64,000 bases of DNA from JBEVJC01 sp040510375. Its GTDB lineage: Bacteria; Bacteroidota; Bacteroidia; Chitinophagales; Chitinophagaceae. Location: positions 62,001 to 126,000 of the forward strand of contig JBEVJC010000016.1 in the NCBI GenBank assembly GCA_040510375.1, read 5' to 3'. Of the stretch, positions 26,769-34,046 are shown piece after piece. Under the pieces are notes generated by a model, which ran no database searches, was not told where the DNA came from, and saw only the letters and a program-made list of their open reading frames with translations. The translations under genes were made by a program, and so were the position numbers. Position 1 is the stretch's first letter. Each line of letters opens with the position of its first letter.

Positions 26769-27692
26769 CTAGACATGGCTTGCTTTACCAACCCGCTCAA
26801 CGGCTGACCCGGCTTCTTCCAGTTCGGTACGGCTGGTAAAATCCTTTGACCGGTAAACAAACCAGATACCCGGAAGGGCGGCCACAGTAGAGATAATATA
26901 AAAACAAAAGCTGGCCGATACCGCAAGGGCCTGATCAAGGAAAAGCAGGGGAGAAAGTTGTATCATTACATACTCGCGGAGACCAAGACCACCAACGCTT
27001 ACCGGGATTACCGTTGCAATGGTGGATAACAGGAAACTGAATATATAGGGAAGATAATCACCGGAGAGATGTACACTTTTAAGGATACAGATCATTGCAA
27101 CACACTGGATCGATTGCACCAGGATTGCACGAAGGGTGCTGTACGGGAAATAACGAAGGTGTTTTTTAAACAACCACCTCCAGCAAAAATAAAAGGCAAT
27201 GATGGCGGCGAATAAATAGAGTACCGGCCAAAATGCGGGAATGTTCAGCACGGGTAAAAAAAGTACCGACAGGGCTGCCAGCATCGTGATTGCCCAGAGC
27301 CCGCTGGCCCGGTCGAGCAGGATACCCATGAGTAAGGTCCTGGTTGGTGCACCGAATTTTTTCCGCAGGAGATAAAGTTTATAACCATCACCGCCAATGC
27401 CCCCCGGCAGGAATACATTGTAAAACATACCCAGCATATACAGCCGCAGGTTAAACAGGAAACTAAGTGGTAGTCCCATTACTTTCAGCAATCCATATAA
27501 ACGCCAGGACGATACCACCTGGGAAAGGCCATAAAGGAAGAATGCCAGGATCAGCCACAGTGGCTGACTCTGGCCGATAGTTTTAGCTACCGTGGCCATA
27601 TCGATCTTTTGAAAAACAAGGTACACCAGCAGGATAGTGAAACCCGTTTTTGCCAGAAGCTTAAGTATGTTTAGGAATTTCTTGTTGGCCAT
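26769..27692 (-). CDS. LPG synthase/YbhN-family (UPF0104) integral membrane protein
   Basis: 307 residues with about eight hydrophobic membrane segments. The YMLGMFYNVFLPGGIGGDGY motif and IPVSVGGLGLREYVM near the C-terminus are hallmarks of the flippase-like domain shared with MprF and YbhN. Stand-alone members are thought to move lipid-linked molecules or build cell-envelope glycolipids. Its ATG at 27692 lies inside the end of the GT2 gene (32-base overlap), so the two are translationally coupled. A polyprenyl- or lipid-sugar pathway fits both. Confidence 0.9.
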   Translation of the reverse strand: MANKKFLNILKLLAKTGFTILLVYLVFQKIDMATVAKTIGQSQPLWLILAFFLYGLSQVVSSWRLYGLLKVMGLPLSFLFNLRLYMLGMFYNVFLPGGIGGDGYKLYLLRKKFGAPTRTLLMGILLDRASGLWAITMLAALSVLFLPVLNIPAFWPVLYLFAAIIAFYFCWRWLFKKHLRYFPYSTLRAILVQSIQCVAMICILKSVHLSGDYLPYIFSFLLSTIATVIPVSVGGLGLREYVMIQLSPLLFLDQALAVSASFCFYIISTVAALPGIWFVYRSKDFTSRTELEEAGSAVERVGKASHV

Positions 27693-28617
27693 GGATCAAT
27701 CTTCTTACCTGGTATGTTTTGCGGCCGGAGCCTTCAAAATAATTGCGGATGCTTACTTCTGTTAATATCCCGATGGTGACCAGCTGGATCCCGCCCAGCA
27801 GGAGTATCAGTCCGAGGATCAGCAGCGGCTTTCCCCAGATATCATGTCCCAGTAACTTAAGCACCAGCAGGTATAGGTTTATAACCAGTCCAAGTCCGAA
27901 AGACACCAGCCCCATCGTACCAAAAAGGTGCATCGGCTTCTGGATATATTTCCGGAAAAAGATAATCGTAATCAGGTCCGCCATCACCTTAAAAGTACGG
28001 TTCAATCCATATTTGGATTTACCATGTAGCCTTGCGTGGTGTTTAACATCTACCTGTGTAATATTTGCGCCCTGGAGTTTTGCCAGCACAGGGATAAAAC
28101 GGTGCATCTCTCCGTAGATGCCAAGGTCCTCAGCAATTTCTCTTTTGAAAATCTTGAGGGTGCAACCATAGTCCTTAATGTAAACACCCGTCATCCGGCG
28201 GATAATTGCATTGGCAATACCCGAAGGGATTTTTCTGAGAATGGCCCCGTCTTTCCTGTTCTTCCGGTTGCCTGCCACTACATCCCAGTCTTCCGCAATT
28301 AATTTCTCCAGCATGGGCGGAATATCAGAAGGGTCATTCTGCAGGTCACCATCCAGCAACACGATATATTTTCCGGTAGCATGATCGATACCTGCTGTCA
28401 TAGCCGTACTCTGTCCGTAATTCCTCCGCAATTCCACCAGGAAGATCCGATCGTCAGCATGGGCGCGGATTTCTTTAGCGGTGCCGTCAGAAGATCCGTC
28501 GTCCACAAAAATCACTTCAAAGTCGATATCCTTCAGCGCAATATTGATCGCTGAAATCAGCGGAGCAATATTTTCCTTTTCGTTCATCACCGTAACCACA
28601 ACGGATAGTTCCTTCAT
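27661..28617 (-). CDS. GT2-family glycosyltransferase with two C-terminal membrane segments
   Basis: 318 residues. The GT2 domain (about 1-220) starts LSVVVTVMNEKENIAPLISA and has VIFVDDGSSDGT, YVIVLLDGDLQ-type DxD (IVLLDGDLQNDPSDI) and NRKNRKDG. Two hydrophobic helices follow at about 230-255 and 265-290. This layout matches the DPM1/GtrB group, which transfers a sugar to undecaprenyl phosphate on the cytoplasmic face. The overlapping YbhN-like protein could be the partner that flips the product. The gene is separated from hom by three hairpins. Confidence 0.92.
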   Translation of the reverse strand: MKELSVVVTVMNEKENIAPLISAINIALKDIDFEVIFVDDGSSDGTAKEIRAHADDRIFLVELRRNYGQSTAMTAGIDHATGKYIVLLDGDLQNDPSDIPPMLEKLIAEDWDVVAGNRKNRKDGAILRKIPSGIANAIIRRMTGVYIKDYGCTLKIFKREIAEDLGIYGEMHRFIPVLAKLQGANITQVDVKHHARLHGKSKYGLNRTFKVMADLITIIFFRKYIQKPMHLFGTMGLVSFGLGLVINLYLLVLKLLGHDIWGKPLLILGLILLLGGIQLVTIGILTEVSIRNYFEGSGRKTYQVRRLIHGQQEIPKHT

Positions 28618-28689
28618 ACTAAAAATTCGAAATGACTTAGACAGCCAATATGTTTGAACCGCGAAGTTAACGCCCTTTGGTTGCTTAAA

Positions 28690-28733
28690 CTAAAAAGCCG
28701 GTGTTGCTTTTAAACAGGAACAACCCACCGGGT
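28690..28733 (-). terminator. Second terminator-like hairpin downstream of hom
   Basis: On the minus strand CCGGT and TTG pair with CAA and ACCGG around a long loop, with an internal bulge. CTTTTTAG follows. It is weaker than the hairpin nearest hom and probably a backup. Confidence 0.45.
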
Positions 28734-28783
28734 TTAATAGAAAACGCCGGTACAACCGGAATCAGGACTGGCCCTTGTGTTAA

Positions 28784-28819
28784 AATTAAAAAGCCGGTCC
28801 TGCAATTAGCAGAACCGGC
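28784..28819 (-). terminator. Terminator of the metY-metX-hom operon
   Basis: An 11-base stem (GCCGGTTCTGC with GCAGGACCGGC, one G-T pair, five-base loop) on the minus strand is followed by TTTTTAATTTTAA. It lies 24 bases after the hom stop. Confidence 0.9.
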
Positions 28820-28842
28820 CTAATCCATTGTAAAACCGAACC

Positions 28843-30099
28843 TCAGCTGATCCCTGCCAGTTCGAGACTCTTTTTCTTCAGCTTCCGGATCTCCACGTCT
28901 TCGATCACCGGATTGGCGGTCAGGATCAGGGAAGTATTATTTTCCTTCCACCAGGTATTATTTTTCAGTTCCGAAAAAGAAATTACTCCCACCAGGTATT
29001 TCCTTTCTTCCAGTGCATGCCATTCCTCAATCCACTCAAACCTTTCACGAGGCACAAGGGCCAGGTTATCGAAACTTACATATACCCGCAGGTAAAGATC
29101 CGTACTGAGTTGCTGCGGCTGGTGATGGTATAATTTTTTATACTCATAACGATACTGGTAGCGAAGTGCAGAGATATCACTCAGCACTGCAGAGGCAGTA
29201 GGTAAACTTCCTGCTCCCTTTCCATAGAAAAATTGTTTGTCAGCAAATCCACTTTCTATCACCACACCATTGTACTCATCTTTTACAAATGACAGATGAT
29301 CGGCAGAAGTAACAAACTGGGGAAGCACAAATGCTCCCACCTTACCATTCTGTAATTTTTTTGCCTGTGCCACCAGTTTAATCTGCTGGTTTTTTTCGCG
29401 TGCAATCACCGCATCATTTCCATGGATATTCTGGATCCCGTTGAACAGGATATTTTCCGGTAACTCTGTAATGCCATAGGCATGTGTGAGCAGGAAGGTC
29501 CATTTATTCAATGCGTCATAACCTTCCACATCCAGTTTGGGATCGCTTTCTGCAAAACCCAGTTGTTGCGCCTGAATCAGTGCCTGTTTAAAATCCAGTC
29601 CCTCTTCAAACATCCTGGTGAGGATGTAATTGGTAGATCCGTTTACAATTGCCCTGATGGAATGCAGCAGGTCGTTATCATAATATTCTTCCAGGTTGCG
29701 GATAACCGGAATGGATGCGCATGCTGCTGCCTCATAAAGGAAAGAGCGGCCTGTGCTAACCTGCAGGTCCAGCAGTTCCTTCAGGTGTTCGGCAATCATT
29801 TTTTTACTCGCACTGACTACATCCTTGCCGTTATTGAGTGCTGTGGTAACAATGCTGAATGCGGCTTCGGAATCGTCAATTACTTCAACGATCACATTTA
29901 TTTCCGGGTCATTCAGCAACTGGTCGCGGTCAGTGGTGAACAGGCTGGCAGGTGCATTTCTTTTTTTACCAGGGTTTTTAATGCAGACTTTTTTCAGGGT
30001 AGCATTCAGCGAGGGTGTTTGCTGGAGGACTTTAAAAAGACCTTCACCTACTACACCAAATCCAAAAAGACCGATCGTTAACCGTTTATGTGTTTCCAT
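28843..30099 (-). CDS. hom: Homoserine dehydrogenase
   Basis: 418 residues. It reduces aspartate semialdehyde to homoserine, the branch to methionine and threonine. The N-terminal NAD(P) loop is IGLFGFGVVGEGL. VVSASKKMIAEH gives the conserved Lys near 100, GSTNYILTRM and FAESDPKLDVEGYDA the substrate-binding part, and GKGAGSLPTASAVLSD the dimerisation and active-site part. There is no aspartokinase fusion and no clear ACT domain in the last 80 residues. It is the last gene of metY-metX-hom, 12 bases after metX, so the operon makes homoserine, acetylates it and sulfhydrylates it. Confidence 0.95.
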   Translation of the reverse strand: METHKRLTIGLFGFGVVGEGLFKVLQQTPSLNATLKKVCIKNPGKKRNAPASLFTTDRDQLLNDPEINVIVEVIDDSEAAFSIVTTALNNGKDVVSASKKMIAEHLKELLDLQVSTGRSFLYEAAACASIPVIRNLEEYYDNDLLHSIRAIVNGSTNYILTRMFEEGLDFKQALIQAQQLGFAESDPKLDVEGYDALNKWTFLLTHAYGITELPENILFNGIQNIHGNDAVIAREKNQQIKLVAQAKKLQNGKVGAFVLPQFVTSADHLSFVKDEYNGVVIESGFADKQFFYGKGAGSLPTASAVLSDISALRYQYRYEYKKLYHHQPQQLSTDLYLRVYVSFDNLALVPRERFEWIEEWHALEERKYLVGVISFSELKNNTWWKENNTSLILTANPVIEDVEIRKLKKKSLELAGIS

Positions 30100-30111
30100 A
30101 ATATACAGAGG

Positions 30112-31170
30112 TCAGTTGACCATTTTTAAATTGTTTGAAGATCGCTGGTCGATGAACTTTGTCAGCGCCTGTTCGATCTTTTCGTATTCCAGCAGGAATC
30201 CATCATGACCAAAATCACTTGCTATACTCAACAGTTCAGCATCCCTAATCTGGTCGCGCAGGAATTCCTGTTCGCCGATGGGATACAGTACATCCGATTT
30301 GATTCCGATAACCAGGGTCCTTGCTGTAATAGTTTTGAGTGCCGCTTCCACACCGCCTTCACGGTCGCGACCTACATCGTGACTGTCCATACTCTGGCTG
30401 AGCCGGTAATATGAAATCACGTTGAAACGGTTCACCAGTTTGAGTCCCTGGTAACGCTGGTAATTATCAGCAGCAAATACTACATCGCCCGAAAGAGATA
30501 CAAAGGATTTACTCCTTGGTTGTGTGATATCATAACCATTATAATGCCGGTAGGAGAGCAGCGCGATGGATCTTGCAGCGGCAAGTCCCTTCTGACCCGC
30601 GTCGGGCCTGCGTTCCAGCCAGCTGTTATCAGCTTCGATTGCCATCCGTTGGGAGGCATTAAATGCAATTGCCCATGGTGAGAGTGCGGCATTGGTAACA
30701 ATGGGAACGATATGCCTGAACAGGCCGGGTTCCATAATCGCCCATTCCAGCAGTTGCATTCCACCTGTACTACCGCCAAGGCCCACCAGGATTTCTTTGA
30801 TACCCAGCTCATTTTTCAGGAGCTGGTAAGAGCGGATCATGTCGCGGATAGTGAAGACCGGAAAGTCATGGTAATAAGGCTCGCCGGTTAAAGGATCCGT
30901 ACTGAGGGGGCAGATACTGCCGTAAGGGCTGCCCGGTTTATTTACGCAAATAATAAAGTATTTCGCCGGATCAAAGAAACGGCCATCGCCCACCAGGCCG
31001 GGCCACCATTCAATGGGATTGCTGTTTGCAGTAAGTGCATGGAAGATCCATACAATATTATCTTTCCTTGCATTCAGCTGTCCATAGGTGGAATAAGCCA
31101 GGTGGATACCCGGAAGTGATCTTCCTGATTCCAGCGTAAAGGGTTGTTCGTATGTAAATACCTGTGTCAA
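30112..31170 (-). CDS. metX: Homoserine O-acetyltransferase
   Basis: 352 residues of the alpha/beta-hydrolase fold. It acetylates homoserine with acetyl-CoA. The nucleophile elbow is GLGGSTGGMQLLEW, ALTANSNP lies near the N-terminus, and the catalytic Asp and His are in IGIKSDVLYP and SDFGHDGFL. The reading frame has no ATG before the conserved FTLESGRSLPGIHLAYSTYG region. The best start is the TTG at 31168-31170 (MTQVFTYEQPF), 75 bases after metY. That gap holds a perfect 12-base palindrome (31219-31230) and a small hairpin. A non-ATG start could keep MetX levels below MetY. Confidence 0.93.
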   Translation of the reverse strand: MTQVFTYEQPFTLESGRSLPGIHLAYSTYGQLNARKDNIVWIFHALTANSNPIEWWPGLVGDGRFFDPAKYFIICVNKPGSPYGSICPLSTDPLTGEPYYHDFPVFTIRDMIRSYQLLKNELGIKEILVGLGGSTGGMQLLEWAIMEPGLFRHIVPIVTNAALSPWAIAFNASQRMAIEADNSWLERRPDAGQKGLAAARSIALLSYRHYNGYDITQPRSKSFVSLSGDVVFAADNYQRYQGLKLVNRFNVISYYRLSQSMDSHDVGRDREGGVEAALKTITARTLVIGIKSDVLYPIGEQEFLRDQIRDAELLSIASDFGHDGFLLEYEKIEQALTKFIDQRSSNNLKMVN

Positions 31171-31218
31171 AACTTATGTCTTAATTAACCCGATTGCCGG
31201 GCGATTGTTTTAGGAACC

Positions 31219-31230
31219 GCCCGGCCGGGC
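31219..31230. repeat. GC palindrome between metY and metX
   Basis: GCCCGGCCGGGC is perfectly self-complementary. With a second small hairpin (CCCG/CGGG) downstream it gives the metY-metX gap secondary structure. There is no T-tract, so it is not a terminator, but it may affect coupling or mRNA stability. Confidence 0.4.
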
Positions 31231-31245
31231 AAATTTTAAATCCTT

Positions 31246-32559
31246 TTATTTTGCGTTGATGCTGCTGAAGGCCTGTTCAAAATCGTTTTTAATATCATCG
31301 ATATGTTCCAGTCCCACGCTGATCCGCACCAGATTGGGCAACACGCCTGAATTTTCACGTTCCTGATCACTCAGCTGCTCATGTGTGGTTGAGGCCGGAT
31401 GGATTGCGAGCGTTTTTGCATCACCCACATTTGCCAGGTGACTAACCAGCTTGAGTGAATTGATAAACTGACGGCCACTTTCCAGTCCACCCTTGATCCC
31501 GAATTGTAATACGCCTCCGGCACCCCTTGGCAGGTATTTTTTAGCCAGGGCGTGGTAAGGGCTGCTGGACAGACCCGGATACCAGACAAATTCCACGGAT
31601 GGATGTCCTTCCAGCCAGGTTGCCAGTGCAAGCGTGTTCTGCACATGACGCTCCAGGCGCAACGAAAGTGTTTCAATACCCTGGAGTAACAGGAAGGAAT
31701 TAAACGGCGAAAGGGAGGGACCAAAGTCGCGCAGGCCTTCCACCCTTGCCCGGATTGCGAAAGCTATATTGGGCAGACCGAGGGGATTACCTTCTCCAAA
31801 TATTTCCCAGAATTTCAATCCATGATACCCTTCAGAAGGTTCGGTGAATCCGGGAAATTTACCATTACCCCAGTTGTAGTTACCGCCATCTACAATTACA
31901 CCACCAATGCTGGTACCATGCCCGCCAATCCACTTGGTAGCAGATTCAACCACCACATGGGCTCCATGTTCCAAAGGCTTGAAGAGATAACCACCAGCGC
32001 CAAAAGTATTATCAACGATCAGCGGGATATCGTGTTTGCGTGCAAGAGCACCAAACTTTTCGAAGTCCGGAATATTCAACTTCGGGTTCCCGATTGTTTC
32101 AAGATAGATCGCCTTTGTTTTTGAATCGATAAGTTTTTCAAAACTTGCCGGATCGTCGCCGGTGGCAAAACGTGCTTCAACACCAAGGCGTTTAAACGCA
32201 ACCTTGAACTGGTTATAAGTACCACCATAAAGAAATGGGGTGCTTACAAAATTATCTCCAACCTGCAGGATATTGTTCAGTGCAAGGAATTGTGCAGCCT
32301 GGCCCGATCCGGTAGCCAGCGCGGCTACCCCGCCTTCCAGCGCAGCAATCCTTTGTTCAAACACATCAGTAGTCGGATTCATGATGCGGCTGTAAATATT
32401 ACCGAATGCCCGCAGGCCGAACAGGTCGGCAGCATGATCCGCACTGTCGAATCCATACGAAGTTGTCTGGTAAATGGGAACAGCCCGCGCTTTTGTTGTC
32501 GGGTCGATCTGCTGGCCAGCATGCAGCTGGAGCGTTTCAAAGTGCAGTTTATCTGCCAT
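31246..32559 (-). CDS. metY: O-acetylhomoserine sulfhydrylase
   Basis: 437 residues from the ATG at 32557-32559 (MADKLHFETLQLHAGQ). A longer frame to a TTG at 32589 lies inside the leader and is rejected. A PLP enzyme of the Cys/Met metabolism family that makes homocysteine from O-acetylhomoserine and sulfide. Landmarks are PIYQTTSYGFDSADHAADLF, YSRIMNPTTDVFEQRIAALE, GSGQAAQFLALN, IVDNTFGAGGY and the PLP lysine in VVESATKWIGGHG. It heads the metY-metX-hom operon. Its 598-base upstream region carries a SAM-I riboswitch, a terminator, a second promoter and a Cys-rich short open reading frame. Confidence 0.96.
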   Translation of the reverse strand: MADKLHFETLQLHAGQQIDPTTKARAVPIYQTTSYGFDSADHAADLFGLRAFGNIYSRIMNPTTDVFEQRIAALEGGVAALATGSGQAAQFLALNNILQVGDNFVSTPFLYGGTYNQFKVAFKRLGVEARFATGDDPASFEKLIDSKTKAIYLETIGNPKLNIPDFEKFGALARKHDIPLIVDNTFGAGGYLFKPLEHGAHVVVESATKWIGGHGTSIGGVIVDGGNYNWGNGKFPGFTEPSEGYHGLKFWEIFGEGNPLGLPNIAFAIRARVEGLRDFGPSLSPFNSFLLLQGIETLSLRLERHVQNTLALATWLEGHPSVEFVWYPGLSSSPYHALAKKYLPRGAGGVLQFGIKGGLESGRQFINSLKLVSHLANVGDAKTLAIHPASTTHEQLSDQERENSGVLPNLVRISVGLEHIDDIKNDFEQAFSSINAK

Positions 32560-32638
32560 TGGTTTAAGTTTTATATATGAACAATTCAAAAAAAAATGAC
32601 GGGACGGGTGCGACCAAACGGGTCTGCAGGATAGAAAC

Positions 32639-32704
32639 TCAGGGCATACAACAGGGACAACAACTATTGAAGCAGCAGGGCGATATGTGTTGTTTTGTTG
32701 TCAT
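32639..32704 (-). CDS. Putative Cys-rich leader peptide upstream of metY
   Basis: A 21-codon open reading frame on the minus strand, ATG at 32704-32702 and TGA at 32641-32639, encodes a peptide whose last twelve residues are PCCFNSCCPCCMP-like: six Cys in three CC pairs, with TGC TGC, TGT TGT and TGT TGT codons. It lies 80 bases before the metY ATG and 42 bases after the predicted start of the second promoter. The enzyme it precedes consumes sulfide to make homocysteine. A ribosome stalling at the Cys codons when cysteine is scarce could change folding or Rho access in the region before metY. A GC-rich segment followed by nine T (32588-32625) lies between it and metY. The frame is too short for homology, so the evidence is composition and position. 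Confidence 0.55.
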   Translation of the reverse strand: MTTKQHISPCCFNSCCPCCMP

Positions 32705-32752
32705 TGTTATAAAGTACCCGGCGAGGGTTCCCCGGGGCGCTGGTGTATCCTA

Positions 32753-32784
32753 CAAAAATAATAGACTGGTCCTGTTCCCGCAAA
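32753..32784 (-). promoter_or_regulatory. Second metY promoter, downstream of the riboswitch terminator
   Basis: On the minus strand TTTG (32784-32781), a 20-base spacer and TATTTTTG (32760-32753) match the Bacteroidota -33/-7 promoter. Transcription would start near 32746, after the SAM riboswitch terminator, so this transcript escapes SAM control but still carries the Cys-rich leader frame. Confidence 0.55.
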
Positions 32785-32841
32785 TTCTTTTTTCGTTGTC
32801 AAATAGGTTTATTACTGTCAAGGAAAGGTTCCGGCGGGACA

Positions 32842-32875
32842 CAAAAAAGCCCGTTGATAAAATCAGACGGGCTTT
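32842..32875 (-). terminator. SAM-riboswitch-controlled terminator
   Basis: On the minus strand AAAGCCCGT pairs with ACGGGCTTT, a perfect nine-base stem with a 12-base loop, followed by TTTTTTGTG. The loop CTGATTTTATC can pair with GATAAGTCAG, which starts in the 3' strand of riboswitch stem P1. That gives a plausible antiterminator when SAM is absent. Confidence 0.85.
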
Positions 32876-32910
32876 GAATATAGTAGTTGAACTATGAAGC
32901 TTGTTATCTG

Positions 32911-33014
32911 ACTTATCTGCCCGCTTTCGCGGATGGAATTGGCACCTTATTTCTCCTTCGAAAAATGGTTGCCAAGGCTTCATTGGGCCATACCCTCTGC
33001 CTTTCTTGATAAGT
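32911..33014 (-). ncRNA. SAM-I (S-box) riboswitch
   Basis: Read on the minus strand, the element matches the SAM-I consensus closely. P1 is ACTTATC with GATAAGT. Then come CAAGAAAGGCAGAGGG, the core GGCCCAATGAAGCC, TTGGCAACC, AAGGTGCCAATTCC and the P4 hairpin CCGCGAAAGCGG before the P1 3' strand. The class binds S-adenosylmethionine and ends transcription when methionine is plentiful. Order here is promoter (33044-33076), riboswitch, terminator (32842-32875), leader and metY-metX-hom, which fits methionine biosynthesis. Confidence 0.96.
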
Positions 33015-33043
33015 TACGGCGTTGCCGTTGTAAAGAACTGCTG

Positions 33044-33076
33044 CAAATATATAGGCGTGTGCGGGACATCGCCAAA
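33044..33076 (-). promoter_or_regulatory. Promoter of the SAM riboswitch/metY transcript
   Basis: On the minus strand TTTG (33076-33073), a 21-base spacer and TATATTTG (33051-33044) match the Bacteroidota -33/-7 pattern. The predicted start near 33037 leaves about 23 bases before riboswitch stem P1. Confidence 0.65.
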
Positions 33077-33100
33077 TATTTCACTTTGATTTTATTTTAA

Positions 33101-33134
33101 CAAAAAAAACAGGCTGCCCACGGGCAGCCTGTTT
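33101..33134 (-). terminator. Terminator after the secreted 220-residue protein gene
   Basis: A perfect 13-base stem (AAACAGGCTGCCC with its complement, two-base spacer) on the minus strand is followed by eight T including the stem edge. It separates this gene from the met leader. Confidence 0.92.
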
Positions 33135-33157
33135 GTATCACAGCGGTGCTGTAAATA

Positions 33158-33820
33158 TTATTGAACTGGGGCGGTAGTCGCCGTTTGTTCGATTACCTTG
33201 GTACCACTGTAATGAACTGGTTTAACTTTTGCCACCTTGGTCTTGGTGTTCTTCGCGGTCTTGGATGATTTTTTGGTAGTTTCAGGAGCGACCGTTTCTT
33301 CAGTTACGGATGCATCAGCCGGAGTGAAAGCGGCATTCGGATTTTCACTGTCGTATGTGCAACCAATACAAATATTCAGGAGGTTGGCATCCTTATCATA
33401 AATAAGTACACCTTCTGCTACGCTCTTGGCATCTTTTTCTTCCCCTAATTTTTGTGCAGGGATTTTATAGGTAGCCGGTGATTTGCGAAGTATAGCTTTC
33501 AGGCGACCTTGTGGAAGACCATCAACCCATACAAATCCTTTGTTTGCTTCGTCCAGGGAGATTGTTACAGCAGACTGAACGCCTTCTTTATCCGTCAGTT
33601 CATAACGGCCAATTACAGGGAATACTTTATCCTGGGTCAGACCATCCGGCATCGGTTGCATCTTATATTGATCAGAACTCCAGTTATTGTATTTGTCATT
33701 TGTTGCTGGTCTTGTTGCTACTGAATCTGTTGCCGGTTTAGCAGTAGAATCAGTTTGTGCATTAACGGTTGCACCGAAAGTAAGGAACGCAAGACCGGTA
33801 ATAATTGCGGTTTTTTTCAT
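33158..33820 (-). CDS. Secreted protein of unknown function, Lys/Thr-rich tail
   Basis: 220 residues from the ATG at 33820, which gives a clean signal peptide (MKKTAIITGLAFLTFGATVNA). The longer open frame to 33949 is not coding-like. After a Thr/Ala/Asp-rich linker, a central region (about 50-150) contains GRYELTDKEGVQSAVTIS, FVWVDGLPQGRLKAILRKSP and a short LLNICIGCTYDS with two Cys. The last 50 residues are rich in Lys, Thr and Val (KKSSKTAKNTKTKVAKVKP). I do not recognise a family. It is monocistronic, with a strong terminator, and divergent from uvrA. Confidence 0.75.
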   Translation of the reverse strand: MKKTAIITGLAFLTFGATVNAQTDSTAKPATDSVATRPATNDKYNNWSSDQYKMQPMPDGLTQDKVFPVIGRYELTDKEGVQSAVTISLDEANKGFVWVDGLPQGRLKAILRKSPATYKIPAQKLGEEKDAKSVAEGVLIYDKDANLLNICIGCTYDSENPNAAFTPADASVTEETVAPETTKKSSKTAKNTKTKVAKVKPVHYSGTKVIEQTATTAPVQ

Positions 33821-33999
33821 AAAATGACTATTTTTTAAATGATTGATTCGCGGTTTCGCCCCATTCCTTTTAAATATTGTGCCAGAAAACACTTTTGGTG
33901 TTAAAGTGCGGGAAAAAATCTTAAGTGACTGAATCTCAATAGCCTTCAATGGCGGCTTTTTATGGCCTTATTAAAAAATGCGCTTCGTCGCGACTGATT

Positions 34000-34007
34000 T
34001 ATCTTTG
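34000..34007 (+). promoter_or_regulatory. -7 promoter element of uvrA
   Basis: TATCTTTG matches TAnnTTTG and lies 39 bases before the uvrA ATG. It is followed by GCAG, as at the E1 gene promoter. No clear -33 box. Confidence 0.5.
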
Positions 34008-34046
34008 CAGGCCCATAAAGGATTTAATAAACAGAGGAGATTTACT

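Noticed and set aside
32560..32589. Extension of metY to a TTG at 32589
   Set aside because: The extra residues are not family-like and the ATG at 32559 matches the normal N-terminus.
32588..32625. Intrinsic terminator before metY (GC-rich segment and nine T)
   Set aside because: No stable hairpin next to the T run could be found by eye, only a four-base GACC/GGTC stem. Kept as context for the leader peptide, not as a terminator.
33821..33949. Extension of the 220-residue secreted protein upstream of 33820
   Set aside because: It would bury a perfect signal peptide behind 43 unrelated residues.
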